64,000 nucleotides of DNA from Virgibacillus senegalensis (GTDB lineage: Bacteria; Bacillota; Bacilli; Bacillales; Amphibacillaceae). Numbering within the stretch: the first letter of the stretch is position 1; every line of letters begins with the position of its first letter. The DNA lies in assembly GCF_000821245.2 (NCBI RefSeq), contig NZ_LN611424.1, forward strand, positions 320,732-384,731, read 5' to 3'. The notes beneath the pieces are model-generated. The model was not told where the DNA came from. It worked only from the letters and a program-made list of their open reading frames with translations, and did no database searches. Both the position numbers and the translations under genes were made by a program. This document shows positions 37,259 to 45,129 of this stretch, one piece after another.

Positions 37259-38233
37259 GTGAAAAAACGACTACTTGTTTTGTTCGTGTCTATGTTGGTT
37301 TTATGGGGACTTTCAGCATGTGGAAGCGGAGAGGAAAGCGGTGGAGAGGCATCAGGAGAAGACGGGGATCTTAAAATTGGCATATCTTTGCCATCTGCAA
37401 CCCATGGGTGGATGGGAGCATTGATCGATAATGCAGAAAAACAAGCCCAGGAGTTGAAAGAAGAGCAAGGAATCGACTATGTCATGACCAACGCAGCTGA
37501 TCCAAACAAGCAGGCAAATGATGTGGAAGACCTCATTTCCCAAGAAGTAGATGTAATCGTCATGCTGCCGATTGAATCTGCGGCCCTGTCTCCCGTCGGC
37601 CAAAAAGTGAAAGATGAAGGGATTCCTTTAGTAATCGTTGACCGTGAGCTTGAAAATGACGCAGCAACTGTTGTTGTTAAAGGGGACAATGAAGGGATTG
37701 GAGTCAATGCAGGGAAATACTTTATTGAACAATTGAACGGTACTGGAAAAGTTGTCGAGATTACCGGACCGCCAAGCTCTGTAACGAATCAGAGAGGAAG
37801 CGGATTCCAGGAAGCAATGGAAGGAGAAGAAGGAATCGAGGTAATTGCTTCACAAAATGGCGACTTTTCTAAAGAGGCTTCATTAGAAGTAATGCAAAAC
37901 ATTTTGCAAGCGCATTCTCAGATTGATGCAGTGTTTACCCAGGATGACGAAATGGCATTAGGAGTTCTCCAGGCCATTAACGAAGCGGATCGCGAAGATA
38001 TTCAATTCATCACCGGTGCTGGAGGCAATAAAACCGTTTTTGAAAACATGAAGGAAGATGGATTGATCAAAGCGACGTTTCTTTATTCTCCAACGATGGT
38101 CAGGGATGCAGTAACGATAGCGGCAGATCTCGCTAAAGGGGAAGAGCCCGAAGAAGGATTGGTGGTAAAAGAGGCAACCCAGGTAACCAAAGACAACGTA
38201 GACCAATACTATAACGAAGATTCCAAGTATTAA
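37259..38233 (+). CDS. Ribose-type sugar ABC transporter substrate-binding lipoprotein
   Basis: This 324-residue protein has a lipoprotein signal ending at Cys21 in LSACGS, a Gly/Glu-rich linker and a Peripla_BP_4 sugar-binding domain (KIGISLPSATHGWMG... AADPNKQANDVEDLI). It delivers a sugar or polyol to the permease encoded downstream. The GTG at 37259 follows GGGGTGGAG; the frame is open upstream through the operator but has no ribosome binding site there. It resembles RbsB/IbpA-type proteins; the exact ligand is unknown. Confidence 0.9.
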   Translation: MKKRLLVLFVSMLVLWGLSACGSGEESGGEASGEDGDLKIGISLPSATHGWMGALIDNAEKQAQELKEEQGIDYVMTNAADPNKQANDVEDLISQEVDVIVMLPIESAALSPVGQKVKDEGIPLVIVDRELENDAATVVVKGDNEGIGVNAGKYFIEQLNGTGKVVEITGPPSSVTNQRGSGFQEAMEGEEGIEVIASQNGDFSKEASLEVMQNILQAHSQIDAVFTQDDEMALGVLQAINEADREDIQFITGAGGNKTVFENMKEDGLIKATFLYSPTMVRDAVTIAADLAKGEEPEEGLVVKEATQVTKDNVDQYYNEDSKY

Positions 38234-38262
38234 GCTGACACCCTGTAAAAGAAGAGGCATAG

Positions 38263-38306
38263 AAAAAGGAAATACAATCGATAAACGTTGTATTTCCTTT
38301 TTCTGA
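38263..38306 (+). terminator. Intercistronic attenuating terminator
   Basis: A perfect 15-bp stem (AAAAAGGAAATACAA with TTGTATTTCCTTTTT, ten-base loop) lies between the binding-protein and ATPase genes. Partial termination would leave the binding protein in excess. Confidence 0.8.
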
Positions 38307-38322
38307 TAGGGAGAGATGATAA

Positions 38323-39837
38323 ATGAGTAGTAAGTATGTATTGGAAATGGAAAATATCGACAAATCATTTAATCGCGTTCCTGTGCTTAAACAGGCCGGT
38401 ATTCGGTTGGAAGAGGGAGAAATACATGCCTTGTTGGGTGAAAATGGTGCTGGTAAATCAACGTTGATGAATATCCTGGGCGGCATTTTTCCTGCTGATA
38501 AAGGCACGGTGAAAATAAACGGTGAACTGGCGGATATAGCTGACCCGCGAACATCTCAACAGCTTGGAATCAGTTTTATCCATCAAGAGTTGAATGTAGT
38601 CGCTGACTTGAAAGTTTACGAAAATATGTTTTTAGGTGTGGAAAAAAGGAACCGGTTCGGACTGCTGCAAGTGGAAGAGATGTGCCGCAAGACTAGCGAG
38701 GTTCTGGCTGAATTAGGTGTTGAGATTGATCCAAAAGCTTATGTCCGCCAATTGGATGCCTCTTACAAGCAAATGATCGAAATCGCCAAAGCTCTGCTTC
38801 AGGAATCCAACATTATTATTATGGATGAACCAACTACTGCCTTAACGGAACACGAAGTTTATCGGTTATTCGAATTGATGAGGAGATTGAAGAAAGCCAA
38901 TGTTTCGATTATCTATATCTCCCATAAATTAAAGGAAATCCAGGAAGTATGTGATAGTTATACAGTTTTGCGGGACGGAAAAGTAGTCGGTTCCGGCCGG
39001 ATGGCTGAGCAGAGCCTGGAAATGATTACAAAGCTGATGGTCGGTAGGTCTGTATCGGAAGAGTGGTTTGCCCAGCAGCATGATGCTGGAAAGGAAGTAC
39101 TGAAAGTAGCTGGACTGACTAGCCCGGGGTTATTTCAGAACGTCCACTTCACATTGCATGCTGGGGAGATTCTAGGTTTTACAGGGTTAGCTGGAGATGG
39201 TCGGACAGAGTTGTTTGAGAGCATTTTTGGATACAGAAAGAAGTATTCCGGCCAAATTACCGTGAATGGTCAACCGGTTCGTATTAACCATCCGAAAAAT
39301 GCGTTACAGGCTGGCATCGGTTTTGTACCAAAGGATCGCAAAGAGAATGGAATTATTAAAGATTTGAGTGTCTATCATAACATGAGTTTATCCGCACTAT
39401 CCCATTTTGAACGGATTGGATTTCTTCACCAGAAAAAAGAAAAGGCACGGTTTGAGTACTTCAAAGAAAAGCTGAATATAAAAGTTCACAATCCAACGGT
39501 GACCATCGATAAACTGTCTGGCGGCAACCAGCAAAAAGTGGTGCTGGCTAAATGGCTGGAAATCGATACGCCTATCCTAATATTTGATAATCCCACGCAG
39601 GGCATAGATATCGGAGCGAAGAGGGAGATTTACCAATTAATTGTCCAACTTGCTGAGCAAGGCAAGGCAATCATTATCCTATCGTCCGAAGCTCCGGAAA
39701 TTTTAAAAGTCTGCCACACGATACATGTTATGTTTCAAGGAGAAATCACCGCAAAATTGAGGCGTGACCAAGCCAGTGAGGATGAACTAATGAAATTTGC
39801 CACTGGCTCCAAAAAGGAGGTCGAGCAAATTGGCTAG
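38323..39837 (+). CDS. Ribose-type sugar ABC transporter ATP-binding protein (two ABC domains)
   Basis: This 504-residue RbsA-like ATPase has two ABC domains. Domain 1 has GENGAGKST and IIMDEPTTALTE; domain 2 has the degenerate Walker A GLAGDGRTE, signature LSGGNQQKV and ILIFDNPTQGID, all typical of the RbsA/MglA family. It powers uptake of the sugar bound by the upstream lipoprotein. The 3' end overlaps the permease gene by 8 bases. Confidence 0.93.
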   Translation: MSSKYVLEMENIDKSFNRVPVLKQAGIRLEEGEIHALLGENGAGKSTLMNILGGIFPADKGTVKINGELADIADPRTSQQLGISFIHQELNVVADLKVYENMFLGVEKRNRFGLLQVEEMCRKTSEVLAELGVEIDPKAYVRQLDASYKQMIEIAKALLQESNIIIMDEPTTALTEHEVYRLFELMRRLKKANVSIIYISHKLKEIQEVCDSYTVLRDGKVVGSGRMAEQSLEMITKLMVGRSVSEEWFAQQHDAGKEVLKVAGLTSPGLFQNVHFTLHAGEILGFTGLAGDGRTELFESIFGYRKKYSGQITVNGQPVRINHPKNALQAGIGFVPKDRKENGIIKDLSVYHNMSLSALSHFERIGFLHQKKEKARFEYFKEKLNIKVHNPTVTIDKLSGGNQQKVVLAKWLEIDTPILIFDNPTQGIDIGAKREIYQLIVQLAEQGKAIIILSSEAPEILKVCHTIHVMFQGEITAKLRRDQASEDELMKFATGSKKEVEQIG

Positions 39838-40810
39838 TCCAGCAATCAAACAGGAAAGTGAAAGTACGCAACCGTCAAGCAGAAGTCGATACTTGGCCTT
39901 TCTCTGGTCCGAGTATAGTGTAATTCTGGCATTTATCGTGATTTTTGTCCTGGCATCTTTCTTAAATCCACGGTTTCTTGATCTGAATAATCAGTTGAAC
40001 ATTTTCATGCAGGTTTCCATTATTGGAATTGTCGCATTAGGGATGACCATTGTCATGCTTTCCGGTGGGATTGACTTGTCTGTTGGATCGGTGCTGGCAC
40101 TTGTCGGTGTTGTCTCGATTTTGGCATTGAATGGGACGGGAAGTATCTTGCTAGCGATTTTGACAGCTTTTTTAATCGGAACATTTGCAGGGCTGTTGAA
40201 TGGACTGATGGTCGCCAAAGGGAGAATCGCATCGTTCATTGCTACATTGGGCATGATGGCTGGTGCAAGATCGATTGCGCTCTATATAGCTGACGGGGGA
40301 AGTATTTCCGGAGAGGTATCTAACTTCACTGTGATAGCAAACAGCGAGCTATGGATCATCGATTATCCCATCATCATTTTCCTGGTGATGACCGCTCTTG
40401 TTTATTTGTTGATGCAAAAGACGCGGTTTGGAAGATATGTCTATGCGATCGGAAGTAATGAAAAGGCGGCTTTGTTGTCGACCATCCGTGTAGACCGCGT
40501 CAAAATCGGTGTTTACAGTTTGGCAGGCCTGCTGGTAAGTATTGCGGCCATTATTGAAACATCAAGGCTTAATTCCATTTCTTCTTCAAGCTCCGGTCAA
40601 GCGTATGAACTGGACGCAATTGCCGCAGTAATCATTGGAGGGACAAGAATGACGGGCGGGAGAGGCAAGGTTATAGGTACATTTTTTGGTGTTTTGATTC
40701 TCGGTATTTTAAATAACATGATGAATCTGATGAATGTCTCTCCGCATTTACAGGGATTCGTAAAGGGCTTGATCATTATCATAGCGGTTGTTTTCCAGAA
40801 ACGGGAATAG
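39830..40810 (+). CDS. Ribose-type sugar ABC transporter permease
   Basis: This 326-residue RbsC-like permease has about 8-10 membrane segments; GIVALGMTIVMLSGGIDLSVG and AAVIIGGTRMTGGRGKVIGT are family signatures (shown in part). Translation starts at TTG 39830, nine bases after AAAGGAGG, and the gene overlaps the ATPase gene. It completes a one-binding-protein, one-ATPase, one-permease importer. Confidence 0.93.
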   Translation: MASPAIKQESESTQPSSRSRYLAFLWSEYSVILAFIVIFVLASFLNPRFLDLNNQLNIFMQVSIIGIVALGMTIVMLSGGIDLSVGSVLALVGVVSILALNGTGSILLAILTAFLIGTFAGLLNGLMVAKGRIASFIATLGMMAGARSIALYIADGGSISGEVSNFTVIANSELWIIDYPIIIFLVMTALVYLLMQKTRFGRYVYAIGSNEKAALLSTIRVDRVKIGVYSLAGLLVSIAAIIETSRLNSISSSSSGQAYELDAIAAVIIGGTRMTGGRGKVIGTFFGVLILGILNNMMNLMNVSPHLQGFVKGLIIIIAVVFQKRE

Positions 40811-40821
40811 GAGGAGTGTCA

Positions 40822-41877
40822 ATGAAGTTGAAAGCTGGGATAATCGGCTGTGGTTCCATTACCAAGTTTCGGCATGCCCCGGAATACGCGGCGAATCCGT
40901 TTGTCGAAGAAATCGTTTTTTATGATCGAAATCCCGAAAGAGCGGAGCTGCTAGCCAGCCAGTATGCAGGCTCGGTTGCAGCATCTTTGGACGACTTAAT
41001 AGCAGATCCGACGATCGATATGATTAGCGATTGTTCCTCGAATGAGTTTCATCATATCAATTCCGTAAAAGCGTTGCTAGGCGGGAAGCATGTTCTATGT
41101 GAAAAACCAATTTCGTTAACCCTTGAGGGTGCAGAACAAATCGTTCAGGCACAGAAGACTTCGAATAAGAAACTGATGATCGATCATAACCAGCGTTTTA
41201 CAAAAGCCCATCAAAAAGCCAGACAGTTGATAAAGAGGAAAGAACTAGGGGAGGTCCTTACTTTTAAAACGAGCTTCGGCCATGGGGGGCCGGAACTGTG
41301 GGGAATTAACAAAACGAATACCACTTGGTTTTTTTCAAAGGATCGTTCCGGGTTAGGGGTTGCAGGAGATCTGGGAATCCATAAGATTGATTTGCTGCAT
41401 TACTTGCTGGACGATGAAATTCAACAAGTTAGTGCTTTTCAAGGGACATTAGATAAAACTACGGTTACTGGGGAACCCATTGAGGTTTGTGACAATCTTG
41501 TATGCACGTTAAAAACAGCCAAAGGACGAATTGGAACAGGAGCTTTCTCTTGGACTTATTACGGGGAAGAAGATAATAGCACGATTATTTATCTTACTGG
41601 CGGAATTTTAAAGATTTACCATGATAGTGAGTATCCGTTGATTGTTGTAGAGAAGGATGGGGCAATGGCGAAGTATCAATTGGAAACGATACAAACCAAT
41701 GATAACCAAACATCCAGCGGTGTCATTGATTCCTTCGTGAATAGTATCTTACATGAGCACGAACCGCCTGTAACAGGGGAAGATGCGCTTGTTTCTCTAA
41801 AAGTGATTTTAGCTATCATGGAAGCGGCAGAAACAGAGTCTATCGTTCATATATCTGGACCGATGAGTAAAGTATGA
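40822..41877 (+). CDS. Gfo/Idh/MocA family NAD(P)-dependent oxidoreductase
   Basis: This 351-residue protein has an N-terminal Rossmann fold (AGIIGCGSITKFRHAP), the conserved EKPISLTLEGA motif containing the catalytic lysine, and a C-terminal alpha/beta domain with GDLGIHKIDLLHYLL. Such enzymes oxidise sugars, inositols or sugar derivatives. It follows the permease by about 11 bases and ends the operon. With the TIM-barrel isomerase it suggests oxidation of the imported polyol or glycoside followed by isomerisation. ATG 40822 follows AGGAGGAG. Confidence 0.92.
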   Translation: MKLKAGIIGCGSITKFRHAPEYAANPFVEEIVFYDRNPERAELLASQYAGSVAASLDDLIADPTIDMISDCSSNEFHHINSVKALLGGKHVLCEKPISLTLEGAEQIVQAQKTSNKKLMIDHNQRFTKAHQKARQLIKRKELGEVLTFKTSFGHGGPELWGINKTNTTWFFSKDRSGLGVAGDLGIHKIDLLHYLLDDEIQQVSAFQGTLDKTTVTGEPIEVCDNLVCTLKTAKGRIGTGAFSWTYYGEEDNSTIIYLTGGILKIYHDSEYPLIVVEKDGAMAKYQLETIQTNDNQTSSGVIDSFVNSILHEHEPPVTGEDALVSLKVILAIMEAAETESIVHISGPMSKV

Positions 41878-41995
41878 CAAGGTAATAGTGAAAAGAAAGG
41901 TTTAGCAGCACAAGGCGGCAAAGGTTTGGGTCGCGTAGCTGTCGGGAATTGTTTTATAAATACAAGTAAAGCAATTCTGAAAGGGAGCGATAAGC

Positions 41996-42193
41996 ATGAA
42001 AGATTACAGCGTAGCACCAAACAAAAATGCAGAAGGCTGGTATGTAAAAATCGAAGACGTAGCTCCGACAGATTTATACAGCAATAAGGCGGATGCGATT
42101 GCAGAAGCAGAAAAACTTGCTTCTAATGATACACCAAGCCGGCTGATGATCCTGGACGAAAACCACGAAATCGTGGAAGAGAAAAAGTATTAA
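41996..42193 (+). CDS. DUF2188 domain protein
   Basis: This 65-residue protein matches the small DUF2188 family: an N-terminal segment YSVAPNKNAEGWYVKIE, a helix rich in Ala (SNKADAIAEAEKLA) and a C-terminal strand ILDENHEIVEE. Function is unknown; members are short basic-to-acidic cytoplasmic proteins. AAAGGGAG precedes the ATG and a strong terminator follows. Confidence 0.8.
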   Translation: MKDYSVAPNKNAEGWYVKIEDVAPTDLYSNKADAIAEAEKLASNDTPSRLMILDENHEIVEEKKY

Positions 42194-42220
42194 GCCTAAC
42201 AAATACCCATATCAAACCAA

Positions 42221-42259
42221 AAAGAAAGGACAGCTCTGCATGAGCTGTCCTTTCTTTTA
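42221..42259 (+). terminator. Terminator after the DUF2188 gene
   Basis: AAAGAAAGGACAGCTC pairs perfectly with GAGCTGTCCTTTCTTT around TGCAT and ends in a T-rich tract. Confidence 0.9.
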
Positions 42260-42265
42260 TAGAAG

Positions 42266-42470
42266 GGAGGGGACAGTCCCTCTCCGGCTCATTATGGAAG
42301 ATACTACCCTTAGAGGGGTCAGTCCCCCAAATCGTTGAAATGCTTGGAGTATCAGGATTCTCTTGAGAAAAACACCGGAAATCAGGGGTGAATTTGCTTG
42401 ATGGGGACTGACCCCACCAAGGGCAATAGAGAGGAAATATTCCCTAGGAGGGACTGACCCCTGTTAGTCC
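42266..42470. repeat. Cluster of GGGGACAGTCCC / GGGGTCAGTCCCC palindromic repeats
   Basis: Four related palindromes lie in about 200 bp: GGGGACAGTCCC near 42269, GGGGTCAGTCCCCC near 42314, and the inverted forms GGGGACTGACCCC at 42403 and GGGACTGACCCC at 42450. The second can pair with the third and fourth. Otherwise the 348-bp gap holds only the preceding terminator and the methyltransferase ribosome binding site. Confidence 0.75.
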
Positions 42471-42541
42471 CATCCTATTGCTTTTCCATTTATGGTATTC
42501 TTGTAAAAACATAGTCATTGGGGATGGGGAGGAATCGAAAC

Positions 42542-43321
42542 ATGGACACGACACAGCAAAACAGCAATGCCTGGGATCAGAAAGTAGAGGAGGGTTCGCG
42601 TTATACCCAATCGGTGGGTAGTGAAACGATTGAAAAAGCGAAGGCTGGTGATTGGCAGATCAGCGTGACAACGGAAAAACCTGTACCGAGAAACTGGTTT
42701 CCTGAGTCTCTGGTGGGAGTGAAAATCCTCTGCCTTGCTTCAGGCGGTGGCCAGCAGGCCCCAGTATTGGCAGCTGCAGGTGCGGATGTAACCGTCACGG
42801 ACATATCGAGAAAACAACTGGAGCAAGACCAGTTGGTAGCAGAACGAGACGGTTTGTCATTACGTACTGTGCAAGGAGATATGCGTGATTTAAGTGATTT
42901 TGGCGATGAAACCTTTGATATGATTGTTCATCCTGTTTCTAACTTATTCGTGGATAACATCCGTCTGGTATGGAAAGAAGCGGCAAGGGTTTTAAAAAGC
43001 AATGGCACATTAATTGCCGGATTTACCAATCCATTATTGTTTATTTTCGATGACGATCAGGAACAAAAAGGAGTGCTCGATGTCAAGCATGCTATTCCTT
43101 CTTCAACTTTAGACCACTTGCCGAAAGATGAGGTAGAGGCTTACCTTCAATCCAATCAAACCATCGAATATGCTCATACCCTGGAAGACCAGATGCAGGG
43201 TCAAATCGACGCCGGCTTTGGAATAATGGGCTTTTATGAGGACAATTTCGGCGGTACACGGGTTTTGGATCAGTATATCAATACGTTTATTGCGACAAAG
43301 GCTGTAAAGCTGGGTGGATAA
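42542..43321 (+). CDS. Class I SAM-dependent methyltransferase
   Basis: This 259-residue protein has a Rossmann-like methyltransferase fold: motif I KILCLASGGGQQAPVLAAAG, an acidic residue ending strand 2 (VTVTDIS), motif II-like RTVQGDMRDLS and DMIVHPVSN. It resembles Methyltransf_11 proteins acting on small molecules; substrate unknown. The ATG at 42542 follows GGGGAGGA. It stands alone between two repeat-rich regions. Confidence 0.85.
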   Translation: MDTTQQNSNAWDQKVEEGSRYTQSVGSETIEKAKAGDWQISVTTEKPVPRNWFPESLVGVKILCLASGGGQQAPVLAAAGADVTVTDISRKQLEQDQLVAERDGLSLRTVQGDMRDLSDFGDETFDMIVHPVSNLFVDNIRLVWKEAARVLKSNGTLIAGFTNPLLFIFDDDQEQKGVLDVKHAIPSSTLDHLPKDEVEAYLQSNQTIEYAHTLEDQMQGQIDAGFGIMGFYEDNFGGTRVLDQYINTFIATKAVKLGG

Positions 43322-43326
43322 TGGAA

Positions 43327-43352
43327 TGGCTTACTAGATTGGCTTACTAGAT
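43327..43352 (+). repeat. Tandem duplication of a 13-mer
   Basis: TGGCTTACTAGAT is repeated twice in immediate tandem just after the methyltransferase stop, a probable replication-slippage duplication at the edge of a decayed region. Confidence 0.6.
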
Positions 43353-43405
43353 TTCTTTCTCTCATTTACAATTGACGCGCAGTCCATATGAACTAAGTCC
43401 GTCTC

Positions 43406-43561
43406 TTCGCGGCGGAGCCTATATTAGATCAAATGGTACGGGAGGGAAGTGTTTTATCAGAAGAACTCCACAATGAGGTTTGAAGAAAATGGATGGGAGC
43501 ATTAATTCAGGGCAGTCATATAGCATGGGATGACTGGAATAACATCAAGAAAGCTAAATAG
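43406..43561 (+). pseudogene. Decayed coding remnant with an in-frame stop
   Basis: One frame reads FAAEPILDQMVREGSVLSEE, a few more residues, a TGA at 43481-43483, then continues in the same frame with RKWMGALIQGSHIAWDDWNN and a TAG. Both parts look protein-like, so this may be the broken 3' end of a former gene. No family was recognised and no start is visible, so the call is tentative. Confidence 0.3.
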
Positions 43562-43577
43562 TCATGGGGGTGGTTTT

Positions 43578-43881
43578 ATAAAGAACACATATCGTATTAC
43601 CGTGCATGTTATTAACATAAGATTGTTAGCTGCTTTCAGCATTCTTGGTTTTTTACTATTCATAAATATAAGCGCACTGGGCAGAGTGCCCAACGTCAAC
43701 CCGTTAAAAATAGGCTATTTAATCGTATTGTTGTTCATGTGGGTGGTTAATTACTAGTACCAACTGTAAGAATAGAAAATGGATCGTACCGATAGCTGGA
43801 ACTATCCTTTTCGTTGCCATTACTTTGCTGCTTTCGGGTGTGGCAATGCCATTTCTACAACAAGTTTTTTATTTTAGATAA
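43578..43881 (+). pseudogene. Frameshifted small membrane protein gene
   Basis: The first part encodes two hydrophobic helices (around LLAAFSILGFLLFINISAL and IGYLIVLLFMWV) and stops at 43755-43757. Removing one base near 43750 joins it to a second frame encoding a basic turn and a third helix (IVPIAGTILFVAITLLLSG) that ends at 43881. The join gives a plausible three-helix protein, so a one-base insertion, or a sequencing error, is likely. The start is uncertain: GGGGGTGG is followed by an ATA, and GTG 43602 is the first standard candidate with that site upstream. Confidence 0.4.
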
Positions 43882-43963
43882 ACCCGCATTATCTCGGATT
43901 AAATAGAGACGACAAAAGAGAATGAAAAGAATAACGTTTAATGGAATATGTATCAAAAAAATA

Positions 43964-44002
43964 ACCCTCCAGATCCATGAACACGGGGAAGGGCTTTTTT
44001 TC
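43964..44002 (+). terminator. Probable terminator
   Basis: An imperfect stem between CCCTCC and GGAAGGG with a long loop is followed by T7. It would end the small membrane gene transcript. Confidence 0.45.
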
Positions 44003-44104
44003 TATGCAAATACGATGTTATTATAGAGACCGCTACAAGGCACTTGCTCAGCGGAACAAGAATGTTGGAGCACCTGATAAAAATGTTAAAGGGGAGGGAT
44101 TTTC

Positions 44105-44266
44105 TTGGTAGAAATAGGCTTATTGTTTATCATGGCGTTTGCTGGTGGTATCGTGGCCTTGTTCGGTTTTATCGGTATGTTTAACAAAAGAAATAGCGAA
44201 CCAGAAAGGGAACTCCTGGAAAGAGTCGAACAGCTGGAGGAAGAGATACGTCAACTGAAAAAGTAG
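44105..44266 (+). CDS. Small membrane protein with C-terminal coiled coil, 53 aa
   Basis: A TTG start six bases after AAAGGGGAGGG opens a 53-codon frame. Residues 2-25 form one membrane helix rich in Gly and Phe; the rest (PERELLERVEQLEEEIRQLK) is a heptad-patterned coiled coil. This layout is common in small Bacillus membrane proteins that tether or oligomerise. No family is recognised. The very strong ribosome binding site supports it. Confidence 0.7.
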   Translation: MVEIGLLFIMAFAGGIVALFGFIGMFNKRNSEPERELLERVEQLEEEIRQLKK

Positions 44267-44288
44267 CGAGTAATACTTATCGCCTTGC

Positions 44289-44591
44289 TTAGCTGACAGA
44301 AGAAAGTCTTTTTCGTCTGCGTTTGTTTAAAAAAGCAATGATGGTAGTTTTTAACGAGGCATAGGAACCAATAGCTGCATATCCATAGAACCATCCCATG
44401 AAAATACCGTCAATCAGGCTGCCGCGATGGCTGATAAAAATAGAGAAGGCCAATCCAATTATCAAAGCGATTGTGGGGACGAATTTCTTCGGCACACGGA
44501 AAAACACCTTTATCAGTTGGGTAATGATCATAACTGCAGGGACCGCAATCACGGCATCCCAGAAATTTGTATGAATGGTCGGAAAATCCAT
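44289..44591 (-). CDS. Small holin-like membrane protein, 100 aa
   Basis: This 100-residue protein has three hydrophobic segments (about 12-27, 35-50 and 60-85) and a strongly basic C-terminus (NKRRRKRL), the general plan of small holin-like proteins. No phage or lysis gene is nearby, so the function is open. The ATG at 44591 is spaced seven bases from AAGGAGGG; the frame continues upstream without another site. It is convergent with the 53-aa gene. Confidence 0.6.
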   Translation of the reverse strand: MDFPTIHTNFWDAVIAVPAVMIITQLIKVFFRVPKKFVPTIALIIGLAFSIFISHRGSLIDGIFMGWFYGYAAIGSYASLKTTIIAFLNKRRRKRLSSVS

Positions 44592-44739
44592 CACTATTCC
44601 CTCCTTATCAAGAATAGTATGTAGGTTGAAAAGAAGTTTATACGGAAAGCCCAAGTGCCTCGAAAGCAAAACACGGTGGAACAAATGAGGTTGCTGAAAA
44701 AGTCCTTTTTAATCTATAGGGGCTGTCAAAGTTTGTTTG

Positions 44740-44893
44740 TCGTTGATTCCACAAATCGCTTGTCGGTGGATGCTTGCCGCGGGCACAGCCTCAGCTAACT
44801 TGGTCCAGAAGATCACTTGACCAAGTGGATCTTCGGCTCGCGCTGTTCCCGCAGGCGTCACCACCGAACGCTCATCGTGAAAATCAACAAAGG
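44740..44893 (+). repeat. GC-rich intergenic hairpin repeat, copy E (longest)
   Basis: This is the most complete copy. Nested pairings are TTGATT/AATCAA, CGGTGG/CCACCG, GCGGG/CCCGC and a central CTTGGTC/GACCAAG. The central stem differs in sequence from copies B, C and D yet remains self-complementary. Its right half matches copy A. Confidence 0.8.
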
Positions 44894-45058
44894 TTAAACG
44901 AAAAGACTGTTTCGAAAAGGTTGTCTCTTTCGTCCATTGTTGGAGTGGTTACCCAACGCTTTTTGCGTTGGGGGTATCCACATATACGGGAGCTTCACGG
45001 AAAATGTGTAAAGAATCGTTAAACGAATAAATGAACAGTGGGCACAAACTTGAATTAA

Positions 45059-45108
45059 ACGAAAAGCGGTCTGGATGGAATTTATATTTCATCCAGACCG
45101 CTTTTTTA
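45059..45108. terminator. Terminator of metY, hairpin repeat copy H2
   Basis: AAAAGCGGTCTGGATG pairs with CATCCAGACCGCTTTT, with T-rich tails on both strands, 22 bases after the metY stop codon on the minus strand. It is homologous to the hairpins at 11227 and 63453, including part of the flank (TTAAACGAAAAGCGG). Confidence 0.85.
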
Positions 45109-45129
45109 AAATTCTACCCTGCAATTTAC

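Noticed and set aside
44774-45022. 82-codon frame before the metY terminator
   Set aside because: It translates repeat copy E; the same sequence family appears in copy A in another frame context.
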